Positions 9,422-17,831 of a DNA stretch of 64,000 bases are shown in pieces. Where the stretch lies: the NCBI GenBank assembly GCA_963780815.1, contig CAWADG010000005.1, forward strand, positions 62,001 to 126,000, in the 5' to 3' direction. Each line of letters opens with the position of its first letter. Within the stretch, counting starts at the first letter, position 1. The notes under the pieces were generated by a model. It was not told where the DNA came from, made no database searches, and was given only the letters and a program-made list of their open reading frames with translations. This stretch comes from VRUE01 sp963780815. Its GTDB lineage: Bacteria > Actinomycetota > Thermoleophilia > Solirubrobacterales > 70-9. Both the position numbers and the translations under genes were made by a program.

Positions 9422-9437
9422 TTGACTACAAGGTCAA
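9422..9437. promoter_or_regulatory. Putative TetR-type operator O2 in a divergent promoter
   Basis: TTGAC-TACAAG-GTCAA is a perfect inverted repeat with a six-base spacer. With the flanking A and C, 17 of 18 bases match the O1 region. It contains the -35 (TTGACC on the minus strand) of the acyl-CoA dehydrogenase gene and lies between that gene and the Rieske oxygenase gene. Confidence 0.78.
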
Positions 9438-9485
9438 CAAGCGTCAATCCTGCGTGGGTGACGCCTGGAGTGAGAGGAGTCGGCC

Positions 9486-10649
9486 ATGACGCTGCAACTA
9501 GATCGGGTGGATGTAGAGGCGACCCTCCAGCCGGTCGAGCGAGCGTCGATGCTGCCTCCGGAGGCATTCACCGACCCCGCGGTGCTCGGGTGGGAGGTCG
9601 CCAACGTCTTCGGCGACGGTTGGATCTGCGCCGGCCACGTCTCCGCCGTCAGCGAGCCCGGCGCCTACATCACCCGGGACCTCGGTGCCGAGAGCGTCTT
9701 CGTCATCGGCGGCGAGGACGGGATGCCGCGCGCCTTCCACAACGTCTGCCGTCACCGCGCCTCGCGGATCGTCGAGGATCGCGAGGGCCAGGTGCGCAAA
9801 CGTCTTCGCTGCCCCTACCACGGCTGGTCCTACGACCTCGAGGGCAATCTGCGGGCGGCGCCCCACATGGACGAGGTCGAGGACTTCGACCTGAGCTGCT
9901 TCGGGTTGCGGGAGGTGCGGAGCTCCGTCGTCGGCGGCCTCGTCCTGATCGACCTCGGCGGCGGAGCCGGTTCAGCGGCCGATCACGTCGGAGAGCTGCT
10001 GCCGAAGCTCGAGCACTACAGCGTCGGCGGTCTCCGGCGCGGCGGCCTCCTGACCTACGGGGTCGCGGCGAACTGGAAGGGGATCGCCGAGAACTACAAC
10101 GAGTGCCTCCACTGCCCCGGCGTCCACCCGGAGCTCAACGCGCTCAGCAACTACATGAGCGGGGAGAGCGCCTACGGCGCCGGCGCCTGGTGCGGAGGCT
10201 CGATGACCCTCGTCGACGGCGCCGAGACGATGGGCACCGGCGACGGCCACGCCGGCCACCGGCCGCCGATCGCGACCCTCGGGGAGGCCGACCTGCGGGT
10301 CGTCCACTACTTCGCGCTGTTCCCGAACGCGCTCGTCTCTCTGCATCCCGACTACGTGATGCTGCACACCCTCTGGCCGCGCGAGCCGGGCCTGACCGAC
10401 GTGATCTGCGAGTTCTTCTTCGAGCCGGGGGCGATCGCCGTGCCCGACTTCGACCCCGGCGATGCGGTCGGGTTCTGGGACCAGGTCAACGGCGAGGACT
10501 GGCATGTCTGCGAACTGAGCCAGCGAGGGGTCGCCTCGCGCGGCTACAGCTCGGGCCGCTACTCGGCCGAGGAACACGACGTCCACGCCTTCGACGCCAT
10601 GGTCGCCGCCCGCTATATGGAGGGCCTGCGCGAGGAGGTGCCGGCATGA
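9486..10649 (+). CDS. Rieske non-heme iron oxygenase, alpha subunit (GbcA/carnitine-monooxygenase-like)
   Basis: 387 residues. The Rieske 2Fe-2S ligands are CRH (NVCRHRAS) and CPYHGWSY. The mononuclear iron region is NWKGIAENYNECLHCPGVHP, the arrangement of oxygenases that demethylate glycine betaine, stachydrine or carnitine. No reductase gene is adjacent, so the electron donor must be elsewhere. An SD (GAGAGGAG) precedes ATG. The stop overlaps the next start in ATGA, implying translational coupling to the FAD oxidoreductase. A quaternary or methylated amine substrate is inferred from family resemblance and the PotD-type transporter. Confidence 0.86.
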   Translation: MTLQLDRVDVEATLQPVERASMLPPEAFTDPAVLGWEVANVFGDGWICAGHVSAVSEPGAYITRDLGAESVFVIGGEDGMPRAFHNVCRHRASRIVEDREGQVRKRLRCPYHGWSYDLEGNLRAAPHMDEVEDFDLSCFGLREVRSSVVGGLVLIDLGGGAGSAADHVGELLPKLEHYSVGGLRRGGLLTYGVAANWKGIAENYNECLHCPGVHPELNALSNYMSGESAYGAGAWCGGSMTLVDGAETMGTGDGHAGHRPPIATLGEADLRVVHYFALFPNALVSLHPDYVMLHTLWPREPGLTDVICEFFFEPGAIAVPDFDPGDAVGFWDQVNGEDWHVCELSQRGVASRGYSSGRYSAEEHDVHAFDAMVAARYMEGLREEVPA

Positions 10650-12277
10650 GCCCGGCGATGAACGAGATCGCGGCACAGCTCGGGGAGGTGGGCCTCCCGG
10701 AACCGCTCCGTGACCTCGCCCGCCGCGAGTGGGACGCGATCGTCGTCGGCGGCGGCCACAACGGGCTGACCGCGGCCGCCTACCTGGCGCGCGCCGGGCG
10801 TAGCGTCCTCGTCCTCGAGCGGCGCGAGCGGCTCGGCGGGGCGTGCACGCTCGAGCGGCCGTTCTCCGACGAGCGCTTCGTCGTCAGCCCCTGCGCCTAC
10901 GTCGTCGGCCTCCTCGACGAGCTGGTGATGCGCGAGCTCGACCTTCGCCGCCGCGGCCTGAAGTTCTTCGTCGCCGACCCCAACCTCTGGGTCCCGTTCG
11001 ACGACGGCACCTCGTTCGGCCAGTGGCTCGACGACTCCCGCACCCAGGCCGATCTCGAGGCGATGGGCCTCTCGAAGGGCGACATCGACGGCTACTGGGC
11101 GTACGAGGAGCTCTTCGACGATGTCCGCCGCAAGCTGCGGACGGGCGCTCGCGACTCGTGGGTCGGCGAGTCGCCGGGCCGGGCCGAGATCGAGGAGATG
11201 CTGGGGGGCGAGCGGGAGATGATCGACCTTCTGTTCGAGGCCTCGATCGCCGACGTCCTCGACGAGCACATCTCCGACCAGCGGCTGAAGGACGCGCTCT
11301 TCGGCCAGGGCGTGATCGGCACCTGGGGAGGGCCGAAGGACCCCGGGACCGCCTCGATCAAACTGATGCACTACCAGGGCGACCTCGAAGGGAAGGGCCC
11401 GGTCTGGGGCTACGTCGAGGGCGGCATGGGGATGATCAGCTTTGCGATCGCCGACGCCGCCAGGGAGGCCGGCGCGGTGCTCGCCTGCGGGGTCCCGGTC
11501 GCCGAGATCCTCCCCGAAGAGGGGGTACGGACCGAGGACGGGACGACGATCCACGCGCCGACCGTGGTCTGCAACGCCGATCCCAAGGTCGCGCTGCGCC
11601 TGCTCGGCGACGCCGAGGTCGACGCCGCCTTCCGCGACCGGCTCGAAGCCTGGAAGGTCCGCAGCCCGGTCGTCAAGTTCAACGCCTCGCTGTCGCGGCT
11701 TCCGACCTGGACCGCCGCCCCCGGCGAGGAGTGGCCGGCGAGGGCAACGATCGACCTCACCGGCGGCGTCGAGGAGTGCCAGCGGGCGTTCGAAGCCTGC
11801 GACGCCGGCGAGCCCGCGGTCGGGTTCGGCGAGATCTACATCCAGACCGGTTACGACCCCTCGCCGGCGCCGCCCGGCACCCACCTGATGAGCGTCTTCG
11901 GGCAGTACGCGCCGTACGACCTCTCCGAGGGGGACTGGGAGACCAGGCGCGGTGACGTCGAGCGCCAGTTCGTCGAGTTGATCGGTCGCTTCGCCCCCGA
12001 TATCGCCGACTGTCTCGAGGAGTCCGAGGTGCTCGGGCCACCCGACATCGAGACCCGGATCGGCCTCACCGGCGGCAACATCTTCCAGGGCGAGGTGACC
12101 CCCGACCAGATGTGGGAGGGGAGACTGCCGGCGCGCACCCCCGTTCCCGGCCTCTACCTCTGCGGCGCCGCGACCCACCCGGCCGGCAGCGTGATCGCGC
12201 TCAACGGGCGCAATGCCGCCGCGGCGCTGCTGGCCGACCAGGGCGAGACAGTCGATTTCGCCGCCCCTGCGATCTGA
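10646..12277 (+). CDS. FAD-dependent phytoene-dehydrogenase-like oxidoreductase, second paralogue
   Basis: 543 residues. The FAD motif WDAIVVGGGHNGLTAAAYLA and LERRERLGGAC mirror the protein encoded at 1680-3344; the C-terminal GLYLCGAATHPAGSVIALNG is again PYROXD2-like. ATG 10646 overlaps the Rieske stop and has GAGGAGG just upstream. A much longer open frame reaching back to 9140 is noncoding extension over the Rieske gene. Two such flavoproteins in one regulon suggest successive oxidations of one substrate, but this is inference. Confidence 0.87.
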   Translation: MSPAMNEIAAQLGEVGLPEPLRDLARREWDAIVVGGGHNGLTAAAYLARAGRSVLVLERRERLGGACTLERPFSDERFVVSPCAYVVGLLDELVMRELDLRRRGLKFFVADPNLWVPFDDGTSFGQWLDDSRTQADLEAMGLSKGDIDGYWAYEELFDDVRRKLRTGARDSWVGESPGRAEIEEMLGGEREMIDLLFEASIADVLDEHISDQRLKDALFGQGVIGTWGGPKDPGTASIKLMHYQGDLEGKGPVWGYVEGGMGMISFAIADAAREAGAVLACGVPVAEILPEEGVRTEDGTTIHAPTVVCNADPKVALRLLGDAEVDAAFRDRLEAWKVRSPVVKFNASLSRLPTWTAAPGEEWPARATIDLTGGVEECQRAFEACDAGEPAVGFGEIYIQTGYDPSPAPPGTHLMSVFGQYAPYDLSEGDWETRRGDVERQFVELIGRFAPDIADCLEESEVLGPPDIETRIGLTGGNIFQGEVTPDQMWEGRLPARTPVPGLYLCGAATHPAGSVIALNGRNAAAALLADQGETVDFAAPAI

Positions 12278-12900
12278 TGGCGGAGGGAACCCGCGAGCGG
12301 ATCCTCGAGGCGGCCTGCGATCTGATCGCGGCGGAGGGGATCGACGAAGTCAGGATCGCCCGCGTGGCGATGCGGGCCGGCGCCTCGACCGCGCTCGTCC
12401 ATCACTACTTCTCGACCAGGGAGGAGCTGCTGGAGCAGGCACTTCTGCACTCCTTCGAGCTCGCCGGCGACGAGCGCTTCGCGGTCGGCGAGGACGAGAG
12501 CGTCTCGGTGACGGCGAAGCTCGCCGCCGCGATCGAGGAGTGCCTGCCGCAGGAGGGCAGGCTCGAGCGCGACTGGGTCCTCTGGGTCGAGCTCTGGCTG
12601 CGTGCCGCCCGCGACCCCAGGCTGCGGCCGGTGGCGGCCGGTCTCTACGAGCGCTACCGGGAGTGGCTGGCGGGGGTGATCGAAGAAGGCGTCGAGAGCG
12701 GCGAGTTCCGGCAGCCCGACGACCTCGGCGACCTCGTCGACCGGGCGATGGCGCTGCTCGACGGGGCCGGTCTGCGGGCCCTGTTGCGCGACCCCGCGAT
12801 GGACCTGGCGCGGGCCCGCCGCCTGGCGGCAGAGCTGCTCGGCGGCGAGCTCGGCGTCGACCCGGATCAGCTGATTGCGCCGAGGGGCGCCCTGGGCTAA
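12277..12900 (+). CDS. TetR/AcrR-family transcriptional regulator (1)
   Basis: 207 residues. An N-terminal helix-turn-helix (RERILEAACDLIAAEGID, VAMRAGASTALVHHYFSTREEL) is followed by an all-helical ligand domain. ATG shares a base with the preceding TGA (TGATG), so it is translated with the oxidoreductase. Best candidate to bind O1/O2 and sense a pathway intermediate. The end of this gene contains the promoter of the next one. Confidence 0.85.
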   Translation: MAEGTRERILEAACDLIAAEGIDEVRIARVAMRAGASTALVHHYFSTREELLEQALLHSFELAGDERFAVGEDESVSVTAKLAAAIEECLPQEGRLERDWVLWVELWLRAARDPRLRPVAAGLYERYREWLAGVIEEGVESGEFRQPDDLGDLVDRAMALLDGAGLRALLRDPAMDLARARRLAAELLGGELGVDPDQLIAPRGALG

Positions 12901-12903
12901 TCT
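12875..12903 (+). promoter_or_regulatory. Internal promoter for the second TetR and transporter genes
   Basis: TTGCGC (12875-12880), a 17-base spacer and TAATCT (12898-12903) form a good sigma70-type promoter. The -10 includes the TAA stop of the upstream gene. It would let the transporter unit be transcribed separately from the Rieske operon, starting near 12910. Confidence 0.6.
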
Positions 12904-12917
12904 GAATCAGGGTTCAG
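12902..12917. promoter_or_regulatory. Putative TetR-type operator O3
   Basis: CTGAA-TCAGGG-TTCAG is a perfect inverted repeat with the same 5+6+5 geometry as O2 but different bases. It covers the end of the -10 and the predicted transcription start, so it fits autorepression by the TetR encoded immediately downstream. Confidence 0.62.
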
Positions 12918-12943
12918 GAAACTGCCGCGGGAAGGGAGGAAGC

Positions 12944-13582
12944 ACGAGCCCTCGGCCACAGATCGATCACATACGGCGCCCGCAGATCCTCGCGGCCGCC
13001 GCCGAGGTGATCGCCGAGCGCGGCGTCGCCGGGACGAGGCTGGCCGACGTCGCCGAGCGGATCGGTGTCAGCCCGCCCGCCGTCCTCTACTGGTTCGACT
13101 CTAAAGAGCAGCTGCTCGCCGAGGCCCTCGTCGCCGACGAGGATCGCTTCTACAACGCTGTCGGGGTCCACCTCGAGCAGCTCCCAGACCCCGCCGACCG
13201 CCTCGCGCTGCTGATCTCCTCGGCCGCCGGCAGCGCCGGCGAATTCGCCCTCTGGCTCGAGCTCTGGGCCTGGTCGCTGCGCGATGCGGGGCTGAGCGAG
13301 GCCCGCGAGCGGCTCGACCACCGCTGGCGCTCGGAGATCGAGAAGGTGATCAGGGACGGCCAGGTCGCAGGGGTCTTCGGCGGCGTCGACGCGGCGGAGG
13401 CGGCGCTCGCGATCGCCTCGCTGCTCGACGGGCTGACCGTGCAGGTGCGCCTCGGCGAGACGCTCTCCTCGCGCTCGATGGTCGAGGTCGCGGTCCTGGT
13501 CGCCGAGCGGCTGCTCGAGTGCGAGCTGCCGCGGCCGTCGCTGGTGAGCGTCGGGGAGATGCTCGCCGGAGTCGAGGCATGA
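12944..13582 (+). CDS. TetR/AcrR-family transcriptional regulator (2), non-canonical start
   Basis: About 212 residues. HTH region: RRPQILAAAAEVIAERGVAG, LADVAERIGVSPPAVLYWFDSKEQL; long helical ligand domain. No in-frame ATG or GTG exists before the HTH. TTG 12875 would overlap the upstream gene, has no SD and is better read as the -35. A strong SD (GGGAGG, 12934-12939) sits just before ACG 12944, so ACG is the best-supported start; a miscalled base is possible. The stop overlaps the transporter gene (ATGA). It probably represses its own promoter through O3. Confidence 0.72.
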   Translation, partial: TSPRPQIDHIRRPQILAAAAEVIAERGVAGTRLADVAERIGVSPPAVLYWFDSKEQLLAEALVADEDRFYNAVGVHLEQLPDPADRLALLISSAAGSAGEFALWLELWAWSLRDAGLSEARERLDHRWRSEIEKVIRDGQVAGVFGGVDAAEAALAIASLLDGLTVQVRLGETLSSRSMVEVAVLVAERLLECELPRPSLVSVGEMLAGVEA

Positions 13583-14859
13583 GCGAGCAGCGGCTCGATG
13601 GGGCCTGGCCTTGGGAGGAGGCGATCTCGCGCCGACGGCTACTCAAGGCCGGCCTCGCCGCGGGGGTTGGCCTCTCGGCGAGCTCGTTCCTCGCCGCCTG
13701 CTCCGACACGACCGTTCCCGGTGGCCAGTCGCCGCACAAAGCCCCGGGCGGCCTTCCGCTTGCCCGCCCTCACAGCCCGGTGACGCTCCCGATCTACCCG
13801 GACAACAAGCCGATCCCTTCCGGACTGAAGCCCGAGCAGGGGCCCCTTCAGCTCTACAACTGGGCGGAATACGTCAACCCCAAGGTCATCAAGTCCTACG
13901 AAAAGCGCTACGGGGTCGAAGTCGAACTCAGCACCTTCTCGACGATCGACGAGGCGGTCGCGAAGATCGCCAGCGGCGCGGTCGGCTTTGACGTCTTCGT
14001 CCCCGCTCAGGCCTACATCTCGCTGCTCGTCGGTGGCAAGATCCTGCAGCCGCTCAACCTGACCTACATCCCGAACCTGCACAAGAATGTCTGGCCGTCG
14101 CTGGTCAACCCCTGGTATGACCAGGGCTCGCGCTACTCGGTCCCCTACACCGTCTACACCACCGGGATCGGCTGGCGCAACGACTTCCTTCCCGACTACG
14201 ACCCGTCGAAGCTGAAGTACCCATATGAGAGCTTCTGGCATGCCACAAACATCGCGGGCCGCGTCGGAATCCTCGACGACGAGCGCGAAGGTCTCGCGAT
14301 GGCGCTGCTCCGCAACGGCGTCACCGACGTCAACACCGAAGACCCGAAGCAGCTCGACGCCGCGAGCCAGGCGCTGCGTGAGCTGACCGGCCTGGTCAAC
14401 CTCCGCTTCTACACAAACGAGTACCAACACCTCGCCGATGGCTCGATGTGGCTGCACCAGGCCTGGTCCGGGGACATGGCGGCGATTCCCTACTACCTAC
14501 CCAAGGGAACCAAGCCGAGCCAGGTCAGCTACTGGTGGCCCGAAGATGGACGCGGGATGATCGGCAACGACACCTTCACCGTCCTCAAGGGCGCGCCGCA
14601 CCCGGTCCTCGCTCACCTCTTCCTCGACCACATGCTCGACCTCGAAGAAGCGTTCGTCAACTTCGAATTCAACTTCTACCAGCAGCCGCTGACCGGGATG
14701 ACGCCGGAGAAGGTCCTGGAAACCGGGTTGGTCCCCCCGAACCTGCGGACAACGATGTTGCGCGAGGAGCAGTTCCGCCGCGGCTACGTCCAGGGCCCGC
14801 TCAGCGCTGAAGCGCTTGGCCTCTGGGAGACGGCCTGGTCGGAGGTGAAGTCGACGTGA
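13579..14859 (+). CDS. Spermidine/putrescine-type ABC substrate-binding lipoprotein (PotD-like), Tat exported
   Basis: 426 residues. A twin-arginine leader (SRRRLLKAGLAAGVGL) ends in a lipobox (LAAC), so it is predicted to be a Tat-exported lipoprotein facing the outside. The mature part starts LQLYNWAEYVNPKVIKSYEK, the classic PotD/PotF opening. Four overlapping genes give binding protein, two permeases and ATPase. PotD relatives bind polyamines, but others bind betaine-like or phosphonate ligands, so the substrate stays open. Confidence 0.9.
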   Translation: MSEQRLDGAWPWEEAISRRRLLKAGLAAGVGLSASSFLAACSDTTVPGGQSPHKAPGGLPLARPHSPVTLPIYPDNKPIPSGLKPEQGPLQLYNWAEYVNPKVIKSYEKRYGVEVELSTFSTIDEAVAKIASGAVGFDVFVPAQAYISLLVGGKILQPLNLTYIPNLHKNVWPSLVNPWYDQGSRYSVPYTVYTTGIGWRNDFLPDYDPSKLKYPYESFWHATNIAGRVGILDDEREGLAMALLRNGVTDVNTEDPKQLDAASQALRELTGLVNLRFYTNEYQHLADGSMWLHQAWSGDMAAIPYYLPKGTKPSQVSYWWPEDGRGMIGNDTFTVLKGAPHPVLAHLFLDHMLDLEEAFVNFEFNFYQQPLTGMTPEKVLETGLVPPNLRTTMLREEQFRRGYVQGPLSAEALGLWETAWSEVKST

Positions 14860-15740
14860 CCGCCGAACGCGGGCTCTGGCGCACGCTCGCCTCGCCGGGA
14901 GTGCTGTGGCTCGCCCTCTTCGTCGTCGTCCCCGCATACGCGGTGCTCGCGGTGGCGATGGGCGAAATCGACACGCTCCTGCAGCCGGTCCCGATCTGGA
15001 ACCCGCTCGAGTGGAACGTCGGCTTCGTCAAGGAGGCTTACTCGAGCGTCGTCCCCGGAGGCACCTACTGGCCCGCGACGCGCAACACGTTCCTCTACGT
15101 CGCGGCGACGATCGCCCTCTGCTTCGCGATCGGGTACCCGGTCGCCTACTACATCGCCCGCCACGCAAAGAAGAGCAAGGGCCTGCTGCTGCTCCTGATC
15201 TTCGTCCCGTTCTGGATCAGCTACCTGATGCGGATGCTGGCCTGGATCGGGCTCCTCGCGCCGGACGGTTACGTCAACCAGTTCCTCGGCGACTTCGGGA
15301 TCTCGAGCCCTCCTGAATGGCTCAACGGCAACCCGTTCTCGGTGATCGCGGCGCTCACCTACGGCTACATCCCCTACTTCATCCTCCCCGTCTACGCCGG
15401 CCTCGACCGGATTGACGGCAGCCTGCTCGAGGGCGCGCGCGACCTCGGCGCCTCGGCCTGGCGCACCTTCCTCCGCGTCACCCTGCCGCTGAGCTGGCCG
15501 AGCATCCTCGCCGGGACGATCCTGATCATGCTGCCGATGTTCGGCGACTACTACACGAACGACCTGATCTCGGGCTCGCCCAGCACCAACATGCTCGGCA
15601 ACAGCGTCAACCTCCTCGTCCAGGGCGGGCCCCAGAAGAACCTCGGCGCCTCGATGGTCCTGGTGCTGATGACCCTGCTCGCGATCGGGATGGTCTATTA
15701 CCTCTGGGAAATCGGCCGCCAGGAGAGGAGGCGGGGATGA
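14856..15740 (+). CDS. ABC transporter permease, PotB-like
   Basis: 294 residues with about six membrane segments. The cytoplasmic EAA loop (EGARDLGASAWRTFLRVTLP), which docks onto the ATPase, is intact. GTG start overlaps the preceding stop (GTGA); the next gene begins inside its stop (ATGA). Forms the channel with the protein encoded at 15737. Confidence 0.9.
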   Translation: MTAERGLWRTLASPGVLWLALFVVVPAYAVLAVAMGEIDTLLQPVPIWNPLEWNVGFVKEAYSSVVPGGTYWPATRNTFLYVAATIALCFAIGYPVAYYIARHAKKSKGLLLLLIFVPFWISYLMRMLAWIGLLAPDGYVNQFLGDFGISSPPEWLNGNPFSVIAALTYGYIPYFILPVYAGLDRIDGSLLEGARDLGASAWRTFLRVTLPLSWPSILAGTILIMLPMFGDYYTNDLISGSPSTNMLGNSVNLLVQGGPQKNLGASMVLVLMTLLAIGMVYYLWEIGRQERRRG

Positions 15741-16693
15741 GCGCCGGGGCCTCGGCCGCCGGCTCCGGGGAGCGCCGGCCCGCGATCCGCCCGAGCCGGG
15801 TTCCCGACTGGCTCGCCAACCCGTGGGGGCGCCCCCGGTTCCTGGCGCTGACCACCTGGCTCTACATCGTCTGGGCGCTGGTCCCGGTGCTGTTCGCGAT
15901 CGCCTTCTCGTTCAACGACGGTCGCTCGCGCAGCGTCTGGCAGGGCTTCTCGACCCGCTGGTGGTGGGGAGACGAAACCTTCTCGGTCTTCCACGACCCG
16001 ACCTACACCAACGCCCTCGAGCAGAGCCTCAAGCTGGCCGTCCTCGACATGGCGATCGCGACGCCGCTCGGGATCCTGCTGGCGATCGGCCTCTCGCGCT
16101 GGCGCGGGCCGGGCTCGCGGGCCGCGAACTTCCTGATGCTGGTGCCGCTGACAACGCCCGAGCTAGCGATGGCGGTGTCGCTGCTGCTGGTCTTCACCCA
16201 GCTCTCGCTGATCCCGTTCAGCGCGGTTCACCTCGGGACCACCGCCCAGGTGATCGGCCAGGTGACGTTCTCCGTCTCCTACGTGGTCGTGATCGTGCGC
16301 AGCCGGCTGGCGGCGATCGGGCCCGACTACGAGCAGGCGGCGCGCGATCTCGGGGCCTCGCCCCGCCAGGCGCTCCAGCATGTCCTCCTGCCGCTGCTGA
16401 CGCCGGCGATCCTCGCCAGCATGCTGATCGTCTTCGCGCTCTCGATCGATGACTTCGTCGTCACCCAGTACATGTCCTCGAGCGGCTCGACGACGACGAT
16501 CCCGATGCTGCTCTACGCCAACGCCCGCGGCGGGGCGACGACGCCGGCGCTGAACGCGGTGGCGACGATCATGGTCGTCACCACCCTGATCGGGGTCGGC
16601 GGCGCGTACCTCGCTTTGAGATGGTTTGGGCACAGAACCGAATCCGACGCCGGAACATCGGCGATGCGTGACCTGGCGGTGGTGGAAAACTGA
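15737..16693 (+). CDS. ABC transporter permease, PotC-like
   Basis: 318 residues, six predicted membrane segments, with the EAA motif QAARDLGASPRQALQHVLLP. The segment ALSIDDFVVTQYMSSSGSTT is typical of PotC proteins. Second half of the membrane channel. Its TGA lies one base before the ATPase ATG. Confidence 0.9.
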   Translation: MSAGASAAGSGERRPAIRPSRVPDWLANPWGRPRFLALTTWLYIVWALVPVLFAIAFSFNDGRSRSVWQGFSTRWWWGDETFSVFHDPTYTNALEQSLKLAVLDMAIATPLGILLAIGLSRWRGPGSRAANFLMLVPLTTPELAMAVSLLLVFTQLSLIPFSAVHLGTTAQVIGQVTFSVSYVVVIVRSRLAAIGPDYEQAARDLGASPRQALQHVLLPLLTPAILASMLIVFALSIDDFVVTQYMSSSGSTTTIPMLLYANARGGATTPALNAVATIMVVTTLIGVGGAYLALRWFGHRTESDAGTSAMRDLAVVEN

Positions 16694-16694
16694 G

Positions 16695-17819
16695 ATGGCA
16701 ACCCGGGAGACAGAGCCGATCGCGGTCGACGCCCCCGAGCAGGGCGGAGCGGTCTCGCTGCGGAGCCTGACCAAGGCCTTCGAGGAGGTGACGGCGGTCG
16801 ACGGCATCGACCTCGACGTCGCCGCCGGCGAGTTCTTCTCGCTGCTCGGGCCCTCGGGCTGCGGCAAGACGACGACGCTGCGGCTGATCGCCGGCTTCGA
16901 GCGGCCGACCGCGGGCGAGGTGCTGCTCGACGGCACCGACCTCTCGGCGGTGCCTCCCGAGCGGCGCAACGTCAACACCGTCTTCCAGAGCTACGCCCTC
17001 TTCCCCCACCTCGATGTCAGCGACAACGTCGCCTTCGGCCTCCGCTACCAGAAGGTCGATCGCCGCGACCGCGACCGGCGGGTCAGGGAGGCGCTCGAGC
17101 TGGTCGAGCTCGGCGACCTCGCGAAGCGCCGCCCGCACCAACTGTCGGGCGGCCAGCAGCAGCGGGTCGCGCTGGCGCGGGCGCTGATCCTGCGCCCGGC
17201 CCTGCTCCTCCTCGACGAGCCGCTCGGGGCGCTCGACGCGAAAATCCGCCGCCAGCTCCGAATCGAGCTGAAGGCGATTCAGGAGGAGGTCGGGACGACC
17301 TTCATCTTCGTCACCCACGACCAGGAGGAGGCGCTCAGCATGAGCGACCGGATCGCGGTCATGAACCGCGGCCGGATCGACCAGATCGGCACTCCGCGCG
17401 AGGTCTACGAGAGCCCGCAGACCCTGTTCGTCGCCGACTTCCTCGGGGTCGCCAACACGATGAGCGTCGAGGCCGTCGGCGGCTCGGGAAGCAACTGCCA
17501 GGTCCGCGTCGGCGAGTTCGTGCTCGAGGCCGGGTGCGGCGATCTCGAGGCCCGCGGCGAGGCGACGGTCATCGTCCGCCCCGAGCGGCTCGAGGTCTCC
17601 GACCACGATCCGGCTGCCGGCGCCAACTGCCTGCCGGGCATGGTCGACCGCACCGTCTTCATCGGCTCCAACCTCCAGGTCATGGTCCGCCTCGCCACCG
17701 GCGCCATGCTCCAGGCCTCGGTCCCGAACGAAGGCGAGGGCCTCGACCGCTTCCGCCAGGGCAGCCCGGTCACGGTCCGGATCCCGGCCGACGCGCTGCG
17801 GGTCCTCTCCGGCGGCTAG
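16695..17819 (+). CDS. ABC transporter ATPase, PotA-like
   Basis: 374 residues. Walker A GPSGCGKTT, Q-loop region VFQSYALFPH, signature LSGGQQQR, Walker B LLLLDEP and the switch His in FVTHDQ are all present, followed by a TOBE-type regulatory domain. It powers the PotBC-type channel. No SD; start is coupled to the upstream stop. Earlier in-frame TTG 16626 lies inside the permease gene and is rejected. Last gene of the island. Confidence 0.92.
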   Translation: MATRETEPIAVDAPEQGGAVSLRSLTKAFEEVTAVDGIDLDVAAGEFFSLLGPSGCGKTTTLRLIAGFERPTAGEVLLDGTDLSAVPPERRNVNTVFQSYALFPHLDVSDNVAFGLRYQKVDRRDRDRRVREALELVELGDLAKRRPHQLSGGQQQRVALARALILRPALLLLDEPLGALDAKIRRQLRIELKAIQEEVGTTFIFVTHDQEEALSMSDRIAVMNRGRIDQIGTPREVYESPQTLFVADFLGVANTMSVEAVGGSGSNCQVRVGEFVLEAGCGDLEARGEATVIVRPERLEVSDHDPAAGANCLPGMVDRTVFIGSNLQVMVRLATGAMLQASVPNEGEGLDRFRQGSPVTVRIPADALRVLSGG

Positions 17820-17831
17820 CCCGGACCAGGC

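Noticed and set aside
9140..10645. Upstream extension of the second FAD oxidoreductase (1045-codon frame)
   Set aside because: The extra part is another frame of the Rieske gene and reads as Arg-rich noise; ATG 10646 has SD and overlap coupling.
10613..12178. 521-codon minus-strand frame
   Set aside because: Shadow of the FAD oxidoreductase caused by high GC at third codon positions.
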